DNA of 64,000 bases from an uncultured Clostridia bacterium (GTDB lineage Bacteria > Bacillota > Clostridia > Oscillospirales > Oscillospiraceae). Position numbers and translations under genes: made by a program. How positions within the stretch are numbered: position 1 is the stretch's first letter; every line of letters begins with the position of its first letter. Shown one piece after another: positions 22,500 to 29,994 of this stretch. The DNA lies in the NCBI GenBank assembly GCA_946061515.1, contig CAMGRL010000002.1:1-64000 (forward strand), given 5' to 3'. The notes beneath the pieces were generated by a model, which saw only the letters and a program-made list of their open reading frames with translations, was not told the DNA's origin and ran no database searches.

Positions 22500-24390
22500 G
22501 CTCACTGCCTCCTTCGGCAAGCTGGAAAACGAAAGCCTCAGCTTTCACAGCGGGCTGAACGTGATCTACGCCCCCAACGAAAGCGGAAAATCCACCTGGT
22601 GCGCCTTTATCCGGGCCATGCTCTACGGCGTGGACAGCGCGGAGCGGGCCAGAGCCGGCTATCTGCCGGACAAGCTGCGCTACGCCCCCTGGTCCGGTGC
22701 GCCCATGGAGGGCACCATGGAACTGACCGCCGACCGCTGCGACATCACCCTCACCCGCAGCACCAAGGCCAAGAACGCCCCCATGCGGGAGTTTTCCGCC
22801 ACCTACACCGGCACCGGCGTGAAGGTAGAGGGCATGAACGGCGCCAACGCCGGGGAGATGCTCACCGGCGTGTCCCGGGACGTATTCCGGCGCAGCGCCT
22901 TTATTGAACAGGGCTCTGTGACCGTCAGCGGAAACCCGGAGCTGGAAAAGCGCATTGCGGCCATCGTCTCCACCGGCGAGGAGGAGACCTCCTACAGCGA
23001 GGCAGACGAGCGGCTCCGGGCCTGGCAGCGCAAGCGGCGCTTTAACCGCCGGGGCATGCTGCCCGAGCTGGAGGGGCGCATGGATGAGACCAGCCGCCGC
23101 CTTGAAGAGATGAGCGGCTCCGTACAGGACGTCTCCCTGCTGGAGGAGCGGCTGGAAAAGACGCGGCAGGAGTGCGCCCAGCTGGAAGCCGCCGTGACGG
23201 AGAGCCGCAAAAAGCAGCGCCGGGAATCCCTTGACCGCTTAAATTCCGGCCGGGCCGTGCTGAAAGCCCGCAGTGACGAACATGACAAGGCCATGGAAGA
23301 GCTGTCTCTTCGCCGGGAGGAGCTGCGCCAGGGTATCTTCGGCGGCGAAAGCCGGGAAGAGGTGGACCGGCGTGTGGAAAAGGACATCGCCGAGCTGTCC
23401 CGCTTGAAGACGGAGAGCAAGAAAAAGGTCTCCCCCTTGATTGCCATCATTCTCTTTGCTATCGCCGTGGCCGGAGCCGCACTGTATACGGCATATAATT
23501 CCGTTGTATTTATGATCTGCGCCGCCCTGTTCGGCATTTCCGCAGTGGTATTTCTGCTGCGCTACTCCAAAGCCCGCCGGGCTGTTCTGGAGGCCCGGGA
23601 AGCGAGACGCAGGCTGCTGAAAACCTATCAGGCCAACTCCTCCAGGGATATTGCCGCCCAGCTTGAAAGTTACCACAGCCGGCTTGAGGCGGTGGAACAG
23701 GCCGAGCAGGCCGAACGGGAAAGCCGCGACGCCTACGAGAGCGCCAGAGCCCGCCAGGAGCAGCTTGAGGAAGCGGCTCTCGCCGACCTGGACTTTACCG
23801 GCGGCAATACAGAGGCGGCCAGGCTGGGCCGTCAGCTCTCCGCCGCCCGCGCCTCGGCCGAGCGTCTGGCCGGGCAGATCGCCAGCCTCAACGGCAGGCT
23901 TGCCGCCATGGGCGACCCGCTGGTACTCTCCAGCGACTTAAGCTGTATGAACGAGGAACATGACCGGATTCAAGAGGAATACGACGCGCTGAGTCTGGCC
24001 ATTGACGTTCTCCGCGAAGCGGACGGAGAGATCCAGAGCCGCTTTTCCCCCGCTCTTGGCCGCGTGGCGTCGGAATACATGGCGAAAGTCACCGGCGGGC
24101 GCTACACCGACGTGCTCATCAACCGGGATTTCTCCGCCCTGACCCGTACCTCCGGCGACGCGGTGGCCCGGGAGTCTGAGTATCTCAGCGCCGGGACCCT
24201 GGATTTGATGTATCTGGCCGTGCGTCTTGCGGTGTGCGAGCTGGCCCTGCCCGAGGGCGAGCCCTGCCCGCTCATCATTGACGACGCCCTTGTGAATCTG
24301 GATGAGACCCGGCAGGCCCAGGCCATGGAGCTGCTGACTCAGATCGCAAAAGACCGCCAGGTGATCCTTTTCACCTGCCGGAAGGTATAA
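22486..24390 (+). CDS. YhaN-like SMC-type ATPase with internal membrane hairpin
   Basis: 634 residues. The N-terminal half-ATPase carries Walker A in YAPNESGKST (near residue 27). The C-terminal half carries the ABC signature region (YLSAGTLDLMYLAVRLA) and Walker B LIIDDALVNLDETR. Between them are coiled-coil segments rich in Glu, Arg and Ala, interrupted near residues 317-363 by two adjacent hydrophobic segments, predicted to be a membrane hairpin where SbcC has its zinc hook. ATG 22486 (AGAGGTGG upstream) is chosen; upstream in-frame codons overlap sbcD and have no ribosome site. It likely acts with the preceding SbcD-like protein on DNA ends at the membrane. Confidence 0.88.
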   Translation: MKINKLTASFGKLENESLSFHSGLNVIYAPNESGKSTWCAFIRAMLYGVDSAERARAGYLPDKLRYAPWSGAPMEGTMELTADRCDITLTRSTKAKNAPMREFSATYTGTGVKVEGMNGANAGEMLTGVSRDVFRRSAFIEQGSVTVSGNPELEKRIAAIVSTGEEETSYSEADERLRAWQRKRRFNRRGMLPELEGRMDETSRRLEEMSGSVQDVSLLEERLEKTRQECAQLEAAVTESRKKQRRESLDRLNSGRAVLKARSDEHDKAMEELSLRREELRQGIFGGESREEVDRRVEKDIAELSRLKTESKKKVSPLIAIILFAIAVAGAALYTAYNSVVFMICAALFGISAVVFLLRYSKARRAVLEAREARRRLLKTYQANSSRDIAAQLESYHSRLEAVEQAEQAERESRDAYESARARQEQLEEAALADLDFTGGNTEAARLGRQLSAARASAERLAGQIASLNGRLAAMGDPLVLSSDLSCMNEEHDRIQEEYDALSLAIDVLREADGEIQSRFSPALGRVASEYMAKVTGGRYTDVLINRDFSALTRTSGDAVARESEYLSAGTLDLMYLAVRLAVCELALPEGEPCPLIIDDALVNLDETRQAQAMELLTQIAKDRQVILFTCRKV

Positions 24391-24406
24391 CTGTTTTTCA
24401 TATGCC

Positions 24407-24448
24407 GATCCCCCGGCCCGTGCATTATCCTGCATGGGCCGGGGGATC
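24407..24448 (+). terminator. Terminator of the ymdB-yhaON operon
   Basis: A very stable stem (GATCCCCCGGCCC / GGGCCGGGGGATC plus inner TGCA pairs) followed by CTTCTGTTT. Confidence 0.85.
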
Positions 24449-24496
24449 CTTCTGTTTGCCCATACAGACGAGAATGCCAGCTTTGAATACGCAGAT

Positions 24497-24533
24497 AAGC
24501 GGGAGGCATTTCAAAGGTAAATGCCCCCCGCTT
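24497..24533. terminator. Terminator between convergent genes
   Basis: Stem AAGCGGG-GGCATTT / AAATGCC-CCCGCTT followed by a T tract on the plus strand. It lies just past the stop of the thioredoxin-like gene on the opposite strand and may serve both directions. Confidence 0.75.
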
Positions 24534-24545
24534 TTTCTGCTTTTT

Positions 24546-24911
24546 TTAATCCACCAGCTTGCGCAGCAGCTTTTCCACCTCGGCAGCTTTCAGCACCTGA
24601 CCCATGGAGACCACCTGCTCATTGACCACAAGGGCCGGCATACGCATTACGCCGTAGGCCATGACCTTCTCCATATCGGTGATGTATTCCACCTCAATGG
24701 GCAGGCCCAGGGCCTTGACCGCAGCCTGCGCATTTTCGTACAGCTCATGGCAGGACTTGCAGCCTGCGCCCAGAACCTTGACGCAGCAGATGCCCTCCAC
24801 CGGCGCGCCGCAGCAGCAGGAAGCCGCTTCCTCTGCCGTTGCCCCGGAGCCGCAGCAGCAGCTCTCCGTTTTCTTCTCTTCGTTTTTCTTTCCCACATTG
24901 AACAGTGCCAT
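24546..24911 (-). CDS. Thioredoxin-like redox protein with N-terminal cysteine triplets
   Basis: 121 residues. The C-terminal 80 residues are a small thioredoxin/glutaredoxin-like domain with the active-site motif GAGCKSCHELY and the cis-Pro region RMPALVV. The N-terminal 45 residues carry SCCCGSG and SCCCGAP plus GICC, which look like a thiol-based metal or metalloid-binding arm. It is the last gene of an arsR-arsP-like operon, 18 bp after the permease gene. A role in reducing or handing metalloid species to the permease is inferred from position. Start ATG follows AGGAGG. Confidence 0.85.
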   Translation of the reverse strand: MALFNVGKKNEEKKTESCCCGSGATAEEAASCCCGAPVEGICCVKVLGAGCKSCHELYENAQAAVKALGLPIEVEYITDMEKVMAYGVMRMPALVVNEQVVSMGQVLKAAEVEKLLRKLVD

Positions 24912-24929
24912 TGATTTTTCCTCCTGATT

Positions 24930-25943
24930 TTAAAGTATAAATGCTTGAATGATATTGAAAAAATAACCGACGATGATGATCCCGGCGGTGCAGACCCCGA
25001 CGAAAATACTCAGCAGCCTGGGCTTTACCGCCTTGCGCAGCATGATGATGGAGGGCAGGGACAGCGTGGTGACACCCATCATAAAGGACAAAACCACGCC
25101 CAGCCGGGCTCCCTTGGCCAGCAGAGCCTCCGCAATGGGGATAGTGCCGAAAATGTCCGCATACATGGGCACACCGGCTATGGTTGCCAGAATCACGCCG
25201 AAGGGGTTGCCGGTGCCCAGGAGCTTCACGATCCATTCCTCCGGGATCCAGTTGTGGATGATCGCGCCGATGCCCACGCCGATCAGCACATAGGGGAACA
25301 CCTTCCTGGCCGTGGTGCACACCTGGCCCCAGGCATACCGGATGCGCTCTTTGAAGTGCAGCTCTTCCTGGGGAATATCTATGGCTTTGCCGTTACGGAT
25401 ATATTCCTCCACCTGATTTTCCAGATGGAGCTTTTCAATGAGCGTACCTCCGGCCACCGCGATCACCAGGCCCAGCACCACATAGATCACGGCCACCTTC
25501 CAGCCGAAGATGCTCATCAGCAGCACCAGGCTCCCCAGGTCCACCATGGGCGAGGAGATCAGAAAAGAAAAGGTCACGCCCAGGGGCAGCCCCGCGCTGG
25601 TAAAGCCGATAAACAGCGGGATGGACGAGCAGGAGCAGAAGGGCGTCACCGTGCCCAGCAGAGCCGCCACGCAGTTTGCGCCCAGGCCCCGGAACCGGCC
25701 CAGGATCCGTTTCGTCCGCTCCGGCGGGAAGAAGCTCTGGATATAGGAAATAACAAGGATGAGGACGCCCAGCAAAACCATGATCTTGACGGTGTCATAG
25801 AGAAAAAAACGTATGCTGCCGCCCACTCTCCCGGCGGTGTCCAGTCCCAAAGCCGCAAGTCCCCTGCCGATCAATTCGTTGAGCCATTTCATGCCCAGCA
25901 CCTGATTCTGGATAAAATCCCAGACCAAACGGAAAATGTTCAT
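24930..25943 (-). CDS. ArsP-like permease (DUF318/COG0701)
   Basis: 337 residues and about eight membrane segments. The family signature TPFCSCSSIPLF lies near residue 95, with a second conserved block GVPMYADIFGTIPIAEALL. ArsP members export trivalent organoarsenicals, and the family as a whole moves metalloids. I choose the ATG at 25943, which follows GGGGGAG; an upstream TTG would add six residues. Directly upstream is an ArsR-type repressor gene and a hairpin, and downstream the cysteine-rich redox gene, supporting a metalloid-resistance role. The exact substrate is not shown. Confidence 0.85.
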   Translation of the reverse strand: MNIFRLVWDFIQNQVLGMKWLNELIGRGLAALGLDTAGRVGGSIRFFLYDTVKIMVLLGVLILVISYIQSFFPPERTKRILGRFRGLGANCVAALLGTVTPFCSCSSIPLFIGFTSAGLPLGVTFSFLISSPMVDLGSLVLLMSIFGWKVAVIYVVLGLVIAVAGGTLIEKLHLENQVEEYIRNGKAIDIPQEELHFKERIRYAWGQVCTTARKVFPYVLIGVGIGAIIHNWIPEEWIVKLLGTGNPFGVILATIAGVPMYADIFGTIPIAEALLAKGARLGVVLSFMMGVTTLSLPSIIMLRKAVKPRLLSIFVGVCTAGIIIVGYFFNIIQAFIL

Positions 25944-26002
25944 CCTATTCTCCCCCATCAAATCGACAAATTGAAAAGTATCGAAGTATTATCCTGATCA
26001 AA

Positions 26003-26022
26003 AGCCATCTGCAAAGATGGCT
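26003..26022. terminator. Stem-loop between arsR and the permease gene
   Basis: Stem AGCCATCT / AGATGGCT with loop GCAA, flanked by A and T tracts in both directions. It may attenuate read-through from arsR into the permease. A further copy of the presumed ArsR half-site (TTCGATA on the minus strand) lies at 25979-25985. Confidence 0.6.
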
Positions 26023-26029
26023 TTTTTCT

Positions 26030-26353
26030 TTACTTGCCGCCGCAGCACGGCCCCTTATCCAGCCCGCCGGGAGTGTTCAATGTGAGCTGCTGTTCCAGCA
26101 GTTGTCTGGCCCTTGCGGCTCCCGCCGGGTCAAGGGAATAGTGGACCCACTTCCCCTCTTTGCGGCCCTGGACCACGCCGGCGTCGCAGAGGATCTTCAT
26201 GTGGTGGGAGAGGGTGGACTGCCCGATCTGCAGCTCCTCTAAAAGCTTGCAGGCGCATTTTTCGCCGCTTCTCAGGAGCGCCAGAATCTGCAGCCGGTTT
26301 TCATCGCAGAAGGCTTTGAACACCCTTGCCGTTTCCGCGTATTCAGACCCCAT
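26030..26353 (-). CDS. ArsR-family metalloid-responsive repressor
   Basis: 107 residues, a winged helix-turn-helix. The metal-binding helix has the motif KCACKLLEEL, equivalent to the C-x-C of As(III)/Sb(III) sensors. The recognition helix is IGQSTLSHHMKIL, followed by the wing RKEGKWVHYSL. An extra Cys pair closes the C-terminus (PCCGGK). When arsenite binds, such proteins leave the operator. A perfect promoter and an inverted repeat overlap upstream, consistent with autoregulation of an arsR-arsP-redox operon. Confidence 0.9.
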   Translation of the reverse strand: MGSEYAETARVFKAFCDENRLQILALLRSGEKCACKLLEELQIGQSTLSHHMKILCDAGVVQGRKEGKWVHYSLDPAGAARARQLLEQQLTLNTPGGLDKGPCCGGK

Positions 26354-26375
26354 GCCCTCACCTCAAATCGTCTTT

Positions 26376-26411
26376 CTTCGATGTGTCCTGATTATACACA
26401 ACATATCGAAA
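26376..26411. promoter_or_regulatory. ArsR operator candidate
   Basis: CTTCGATGTG (26376-26385) and CATATCGAAA (26402-26411) form an inverted repeat on either side of the -10 box. The same TTCGATA core recurs ahead of the permease gene. Confidence 0.55.
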
Positions 26412-26419
26412 CTTGTCAA
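26391..26419 (-). promoter_or_regulatory. Perfect sigma-A promoter of arsR
   Basis: TTGACA (26414-26419), 17-bp spacer, TATAAT (26391-26396) on the minus strand, about 38 bp before the start codon. Confidence 0.8.
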
Positions 26420-26592
26420 TATGTTTTTTGAGAATGCTTTCCCCCGCGGCGTCTTTCAGCGTTTACTCAGAGAGAAGGATTTTCTCCTCATTTAAATACC
26501 ACTCTCTTGACGCGGAGACGTTGCTCTCTCTTTCAAATCGGCCGTGAAATAACATTCCCATAATACACCTCATTTTAAATTATTTTTTCCAT

Positions 26593-26860
26593 GCCGGCCC
26601 GTTCAATGGCCGGCATAAAATCCATTCCGTCGCTTTCGCCGCGGTTTATCCCCTGCGGGGCAGCCGATACCCATACCAGTCTCCCATAAACGGATCTCCG
26701 CCGGTCCTGCGCATGGACCGCGGAAGCCGGGTGATTCCCCGGCAAGGAAGCTGCCTTCCCCGCAAGGCAATACTATCTTCGAGCCAGGCAAAAGCGCTGG
26801 CAAAAAAGGCTTCCCGTCCTGAGCCGGTCGGAATTACCGGCTTGAGGCGGGAAGCCTTTT
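26593..26860 (+). ncRNA. Possible orphan structured RNA (weakly cobalamin-riboswitch-like) ending in a terminator
   Basis: The 486-bp gap 26443-26928 has no gene I can support. Within it are a hairpin (GCCGGC...GCCGGC, near 26593), a block GGAAGCCGGGTGATTCC (26722-26738) and downstream GAGCCAGGC that loosely recall cobalamin riboswitch elements. A strong terminator stem at 26804-26860 (AAAAGGCTTCCCG with nested CCGGT/ACCGG) follows. No plus-strand gene follows, and the canonical GCCACTG box is not seen. Assignment is weak. Confidence 0.25.
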
Positions 26861-26883
26861 GCGTTGGCTGTTTACAGACAAGG

Positions 26884-26921
26884 CAAAACCTTATACCCGG
26901 CAGGCCGGATATAAGGTTTTG
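26884..26921 (-). terminator. Terminator of the larA operon
   Basis: Stem CAAAACCTTATA..CCGG / CCGG..TATAAGGTTTTG, T-rich on the minus strand, directly after the larA-like stop codon. Confidence 0.85.
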
Positions 26922-26928
26922 TCAAAAA

Positions 26929-28185
26929 TCAGTCGCGTACAATCACAGAGATGCCGTTTGGTATAACGGTCATGCTCCTCTTTCCCTGGTCTTTCGCCAT
27001 GTTGACTGCCTCATCGAGTGAGCCGGCGTAACACATCTTCATGTCCTCAATGATGTCCTTCATCTCAGGCCGTGATACGAAAATAACCCTGTGGTGGATC
27101 AGTATGCGGGCCAGGATCTGGCTCTCCCACTGGTCAGGCAGAGTTTTGTCCTGGGGAGTCGCCATAAACTGCGCATACAGCTCGCCGGCGCTTTCACAGT
27201 CTTTAAGGGAATGATAGAATCCCTCGCCGCCGTGTCCGTCGGCACACTCGGCGCAGATGATGATCACGCCGCCCTCGTTGCAGCTTGCCTCCGCAGCGGT
27301 CATGCTCTTGACGCACTGATACAGGTTCTGGTCCAGCGGTGCTCCGCCGTTGGAAGTGATCACAATGTCCGCCCATTGCGGTTTGACCTGACAATAACCA
27401 AGGAGAAAATCGCAGCCTTTCCTGTGCGCAGTCTCATAGTTTCCGGCAAAGGCCGCAACGGTTTTCTTCTCCTCGTCTATGACGACATTGACGATATACG
27501 CAAGCTTTGCCATTTTGGCCGCGGCGAGCATATCGGTATGGATCGGGTTGCCGTCAAGTATACCGGTGCGGGAGAACGCACTGTCAATAAACTTTGAGCA
27601 GTGGTTACCCAAAACAGTAACCTGGTCAGATACGCCGGGCAAAACGCTTTTGCGTCCGCCGGAAAAGCCAGCGAAGAAATGGGGCTCAATAAATCCCTCG
27701 GCGATCAGCAGATCGGTTTCCGCCGCAAGTCGGTCAATAACGCAGGGTGCGCCGGAGGGCAGCACGCCGATCTGTACGTTTGAAGCCTCGTCCCGGCAGT
27801 CATGGACAACGATCCTGCACTCTTCCATGATCTTCCGTCCCAGCTTTGCCTCAAGTTCCGCTGTGGAGGTGGGCCGGTGGAATCCGGTTGCCACAAGAAG
27901 CGTTACTTCAATGTCCGGGCTGCCCTCCCGCAGCTCCCGCAGCATGTTGGGAATAATGTCACGGCTCGGCACCGGGCGGGTATGGTCGGAAATAATAATG
28001 ACGCAGTTTTTCTTGCCCTTCGCCAGTTCTGAGAGCCGGGGACTGTCAATGGGGTGCTCCATCGCCTCACGAACAATGTCGCTGCCGCTGCCCACAGCCT
28101 TCAACTCGCCAATGGAGCTTGTCAGCACTGCGGCATCTTTTTCATCAAAGTCTATCTGTGTGTTTCCGTAAGGAATGTGTACCAT
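26929..28185 (-). CDS. Nickel-dependent lactate racemase-family protein (LarA-like)
   Basis: About 418 residues. LarA interconverts D- and L-lactate (and in homologues other 2-hydroxyacids) using a nickel-pincer nucleotide. The key residues are visible: SDHTRP, the histidine in ATGFHRPTS, and a His and Lys ten residues apart in EPHFFAGFSGGRKSVLPG, as in H174/K184 of the Lactiplantibacillus enzyme. ATG 28185 follows GAGGT; an upstream TTG overlaps etfA. It is the last gene after lctD-etfB-etfA homologues, which suggests feeding the racemic acid into one dehydrogenase. The cofactor-making larBCE genes are not in the window. Confidence 0.88.
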   Translation of the reverse strand: MVHIPYGNTQIDFDEKDAAVLTSSIGELKAVGSGSDIVREAMEHPIDSPRLSELAKGKKNCVIIISDHTRPVPSRDIIPNMLRELREGSPDIEVTLLVATGFHRPTSTAELEAKLGRKIMEECRIVVHDCRDEASNVQIGVLPSGAPCVIDRLAAETDLLIAEGFIEPHFFAGFSGGRKSVLPGVSDQVTVLGNHCSKFIDSAFSRTGILDGNPIHTDMLAAAKMAKLAYIVNVVIDEEKKTVAAFAGNYETAHRKGCDFLLGYCQVKPQWADIVITSNGGAPLDQNLYQCVKSMTAAEASCNEGGVIIICAECADGHGGEGFYHSLKDCESAGELYAQFMATPQDKTLPDQWESQILARILIHHRVIFVSRPEMKDIIEDMKMCYAGSLDEAVNMAKDQGKRSMTVIPNGISVIVRD

Positions 28186-28195
28186 CGACCCAACC

Positions 28196-29188
28196 TCACG
28201 ATCTGTCAAGCATCATTTCGCAGACCTCGTCCATATCCCCTACCAGGCCGTAGTCACAGTAGTTGAAAATGGGCGCGTCCGGATCGGAATTGACGGCGAT
28301 GACCAGGTCGGAATCGGTAAAGCCTGTGACGTGGTTGATGGCGCCGGAAACGCCGAAGGCCAGATAGACTTTTGGCTTTACCACCACGCCGGACTGGCCC
28401 ACCACCAGCTTGTAGGGCAGCAGCCCCCGGTCAAACACCGGCCGGGAACAGGCCAGCTTGCCTCCCAGCTTCTCCGCCAGAGCCCGGTACCGGGGCAGCG
28501 CGTCCGCCCCCTTCAGGCCGTTGCCCACGCAGACGATCACCTCCGCGTCGGCGATGTTCAGACTCTCGTCCGTCTCCTCCTGGAGGAAGTCCAGAATGCG
28601 GGTACGGATGTTCTCCACCGGGAAATCCACGGTCTCTTCAATTACGCTCCATTCCCGCTTTCCGGTGGGGGCGTACTTAAAGGTGCCCGGCCGGATGGTG
28701 CCCACCTGAGGGCGCATCACGGGAACGGTAATGACGGCCATCATCTTGCCGCCCACCGCAGGCTCCACAAACTCAATATCCCCGGTGTTGGCATCGTATA
28801 CCAGCTCGGTTGCGTCACTGGTGCAGCCGGTGGGCAGACGGCAGGCAAAGCGGGGCGCAAAGTCCCGGCCAAAGATGGTGCCGCCCACCATCACGGCGCT
28901 GGGCGCGTACTTCCGGCACAGCACGGTGAAAAGATTGGCATAGGCGTCCACATTGAGATAATCATAGCCCGTGCCGCTGACCCGGATCAGCTTGTCCACA
29001 CCGCAGTCCAGCACCTTGTCCAGCTCTGCCTCAGAAAGCTCACCCACGATCACGGCCGCCAGCTTCTCCCCTGCCGCGTCGCAGAGCTTCCGCGTCTCGC
29101 AGCACAGCTCCAGGGACACCGGCTCAACGGTCTTGCCGTCGTGCTGGATGAAAACCCACATGTCCCTGTATTCACTCTTGTTTTTCAT
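28196..29188 (-). CDS. etfA: Electron transfer flavoprotein alpha subunit
   Basis: 330 residues. The N-terminal domain (1-195) and the C-terminal FAD-binding domain (about 205-325, with CSRPVFDRGLLPYKLVVGQSG and the final SDPDAPIF-CDYGLVGD) are both present. It forms a heterodimer with EtfB and carries electrons from the neighbouring lactate dehydrogenase. Unlike LctC of Acetobacterium woodii, it lacks the N-terminal ferredoxin domain. Its ATG overlaps the EtfB stop (TAATG). It may still take part in flavin-based electron confurcation with ferredoxin and NAD, but that is inference from the operon. Confidence 0.93.
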   Translation of the reverse strand: MKNKSEYRDMWVFIQHDGKTVEPVSLELCCETRKLCDAAGEKLAAVIVGELSEAELDKVLDCGVDKLIRVSGTGYDYLNVDAYANLFTVLCRKYAPSAVMVGGTIFGRDFAPRFACRLPTGCTSDATELVYDANTGDIEFVEPAVGGKMMAVITVPVMRPQVGTIRPGTFKYAPTGKREWSVIEETVDFPVENIRTRILDFLQEETDESLNIADAEVIVCVGNGLKGADALPRYRALAEKLGGKLACSRPVFDRGLLPYKLVVGQSGVVVKPKVYLAFGVSGAINHVTGFTDSDLVIAVNSDPDAPIFNYCDYGLVGDMDEVCEMMLDRS

Positions 29189-29982
29189 TACAGCACCTCC
29201 CTGATGAGTCCGGCCAGCTTCTCCACGCTCTTGTCCAGGTTGCCCTCGTCGATCATGACGCCCTTGCTGCCCGCCTCCGGCGGATAGGTCCGGGGCACCT
29301 TGGTGGGTGAACCCGGGTCGCCGATCTGCGCCGGGTCAAGCCCGGGAATGGTTTGGGAATTGTATCTGAGGATCTCCGCTGTCCGGCTGGCCTTCCAGCT
29401 TTTCAGATTGGGGATGCGGGGATGATAATTGGTCTTTTCCACCGTCAGCAGGCAGGGCAGCTGCGCCTGGGCTGTCTCCACGCCCTTCTCCAGCTCCCGC
29501 CGGGCGGTGATGGTCTTTTTTGCCTCATCCAGGGAGAGGATCTCCTCCGTACAGCTGAGCTGGGAGGCGTCAAAGCGCTCCGCCAGCTGGGAGGCCATCT
29601 GACCGGTGGCCCCATCCAGAGACTCCTTGCCGCAGAAGATCAGGTCAAATTTTCCCAGCAGCTTTGCCGCTGAGGCGATCACATAGCTGGTGGCCAGGGT
29701 GTCCGCGTTGGCAAAGGCCCGGTCGGACAGCAGCACCGCTTTGTCCGCCCCGGCGGCCAGGCACTCCCGCAGGGCCTCTTCCGCCTGGTCCGGCCCCATG
29801 GTGATGCAGGTAACGGTGCCGCCGTATTGCTCTTTCATCTGCACCGCCGCCTCCAGGGCGTTGGCATCCAGCGGATTCAGAATGGCGGGCACGCCCTTAC
29901 GGATCAGGCTGCCGGTGACCGGGTCGATCTTCACCAGGTTCACATCCGGCACCTGCTTTACGCATACCAGAATATTCAGCAT
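29188..29982 (-). CDS. etfB: Electron transfer flavoprotein beta subunit
   Basis: 264 residues of normal length. It opens MLNILVCVKQVPDVN and contains the nucleotide-binding loop region CGKESLDGATGQ (near residue 115). In electron-bifurcating Etf proteins this subunit binds the bifurcating FAD in place of AMP. It lies between the lactate dehydrogenase gene (12 bp upstream) and etfA (1-bp overlap), the order lctD-etfB-etfA reminiscent of lactate-oxidising acetogens. ATG follows GGAGGTGGGG. Confidence 0.93.
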   Translation of the reverse strand: MLNILVCVKQVPDVNLVKIDPVTGSLIRKGVPAILNPLDANALEAAVQMKEQYGGTVTCITMGPDQAEEALRECLAAGADKAVLLSDRAFANADTLATSYVIASAAKLLGKFDLIFCGKESLDGATGQMASQLAERFDASQLSCTEEILSLDEAKKTITARRELEKGVETAQAQLPCLLTVEKTNYHPRIPNLKSWKASRTAEILRYNSQTIPGLDPAQIGDPGSPTKVPRTYPPEAGSKGVMIDEGNLDKSVEKLAGLIREVL

Positions 29983-29994
29983 GTCCCCACCTCC

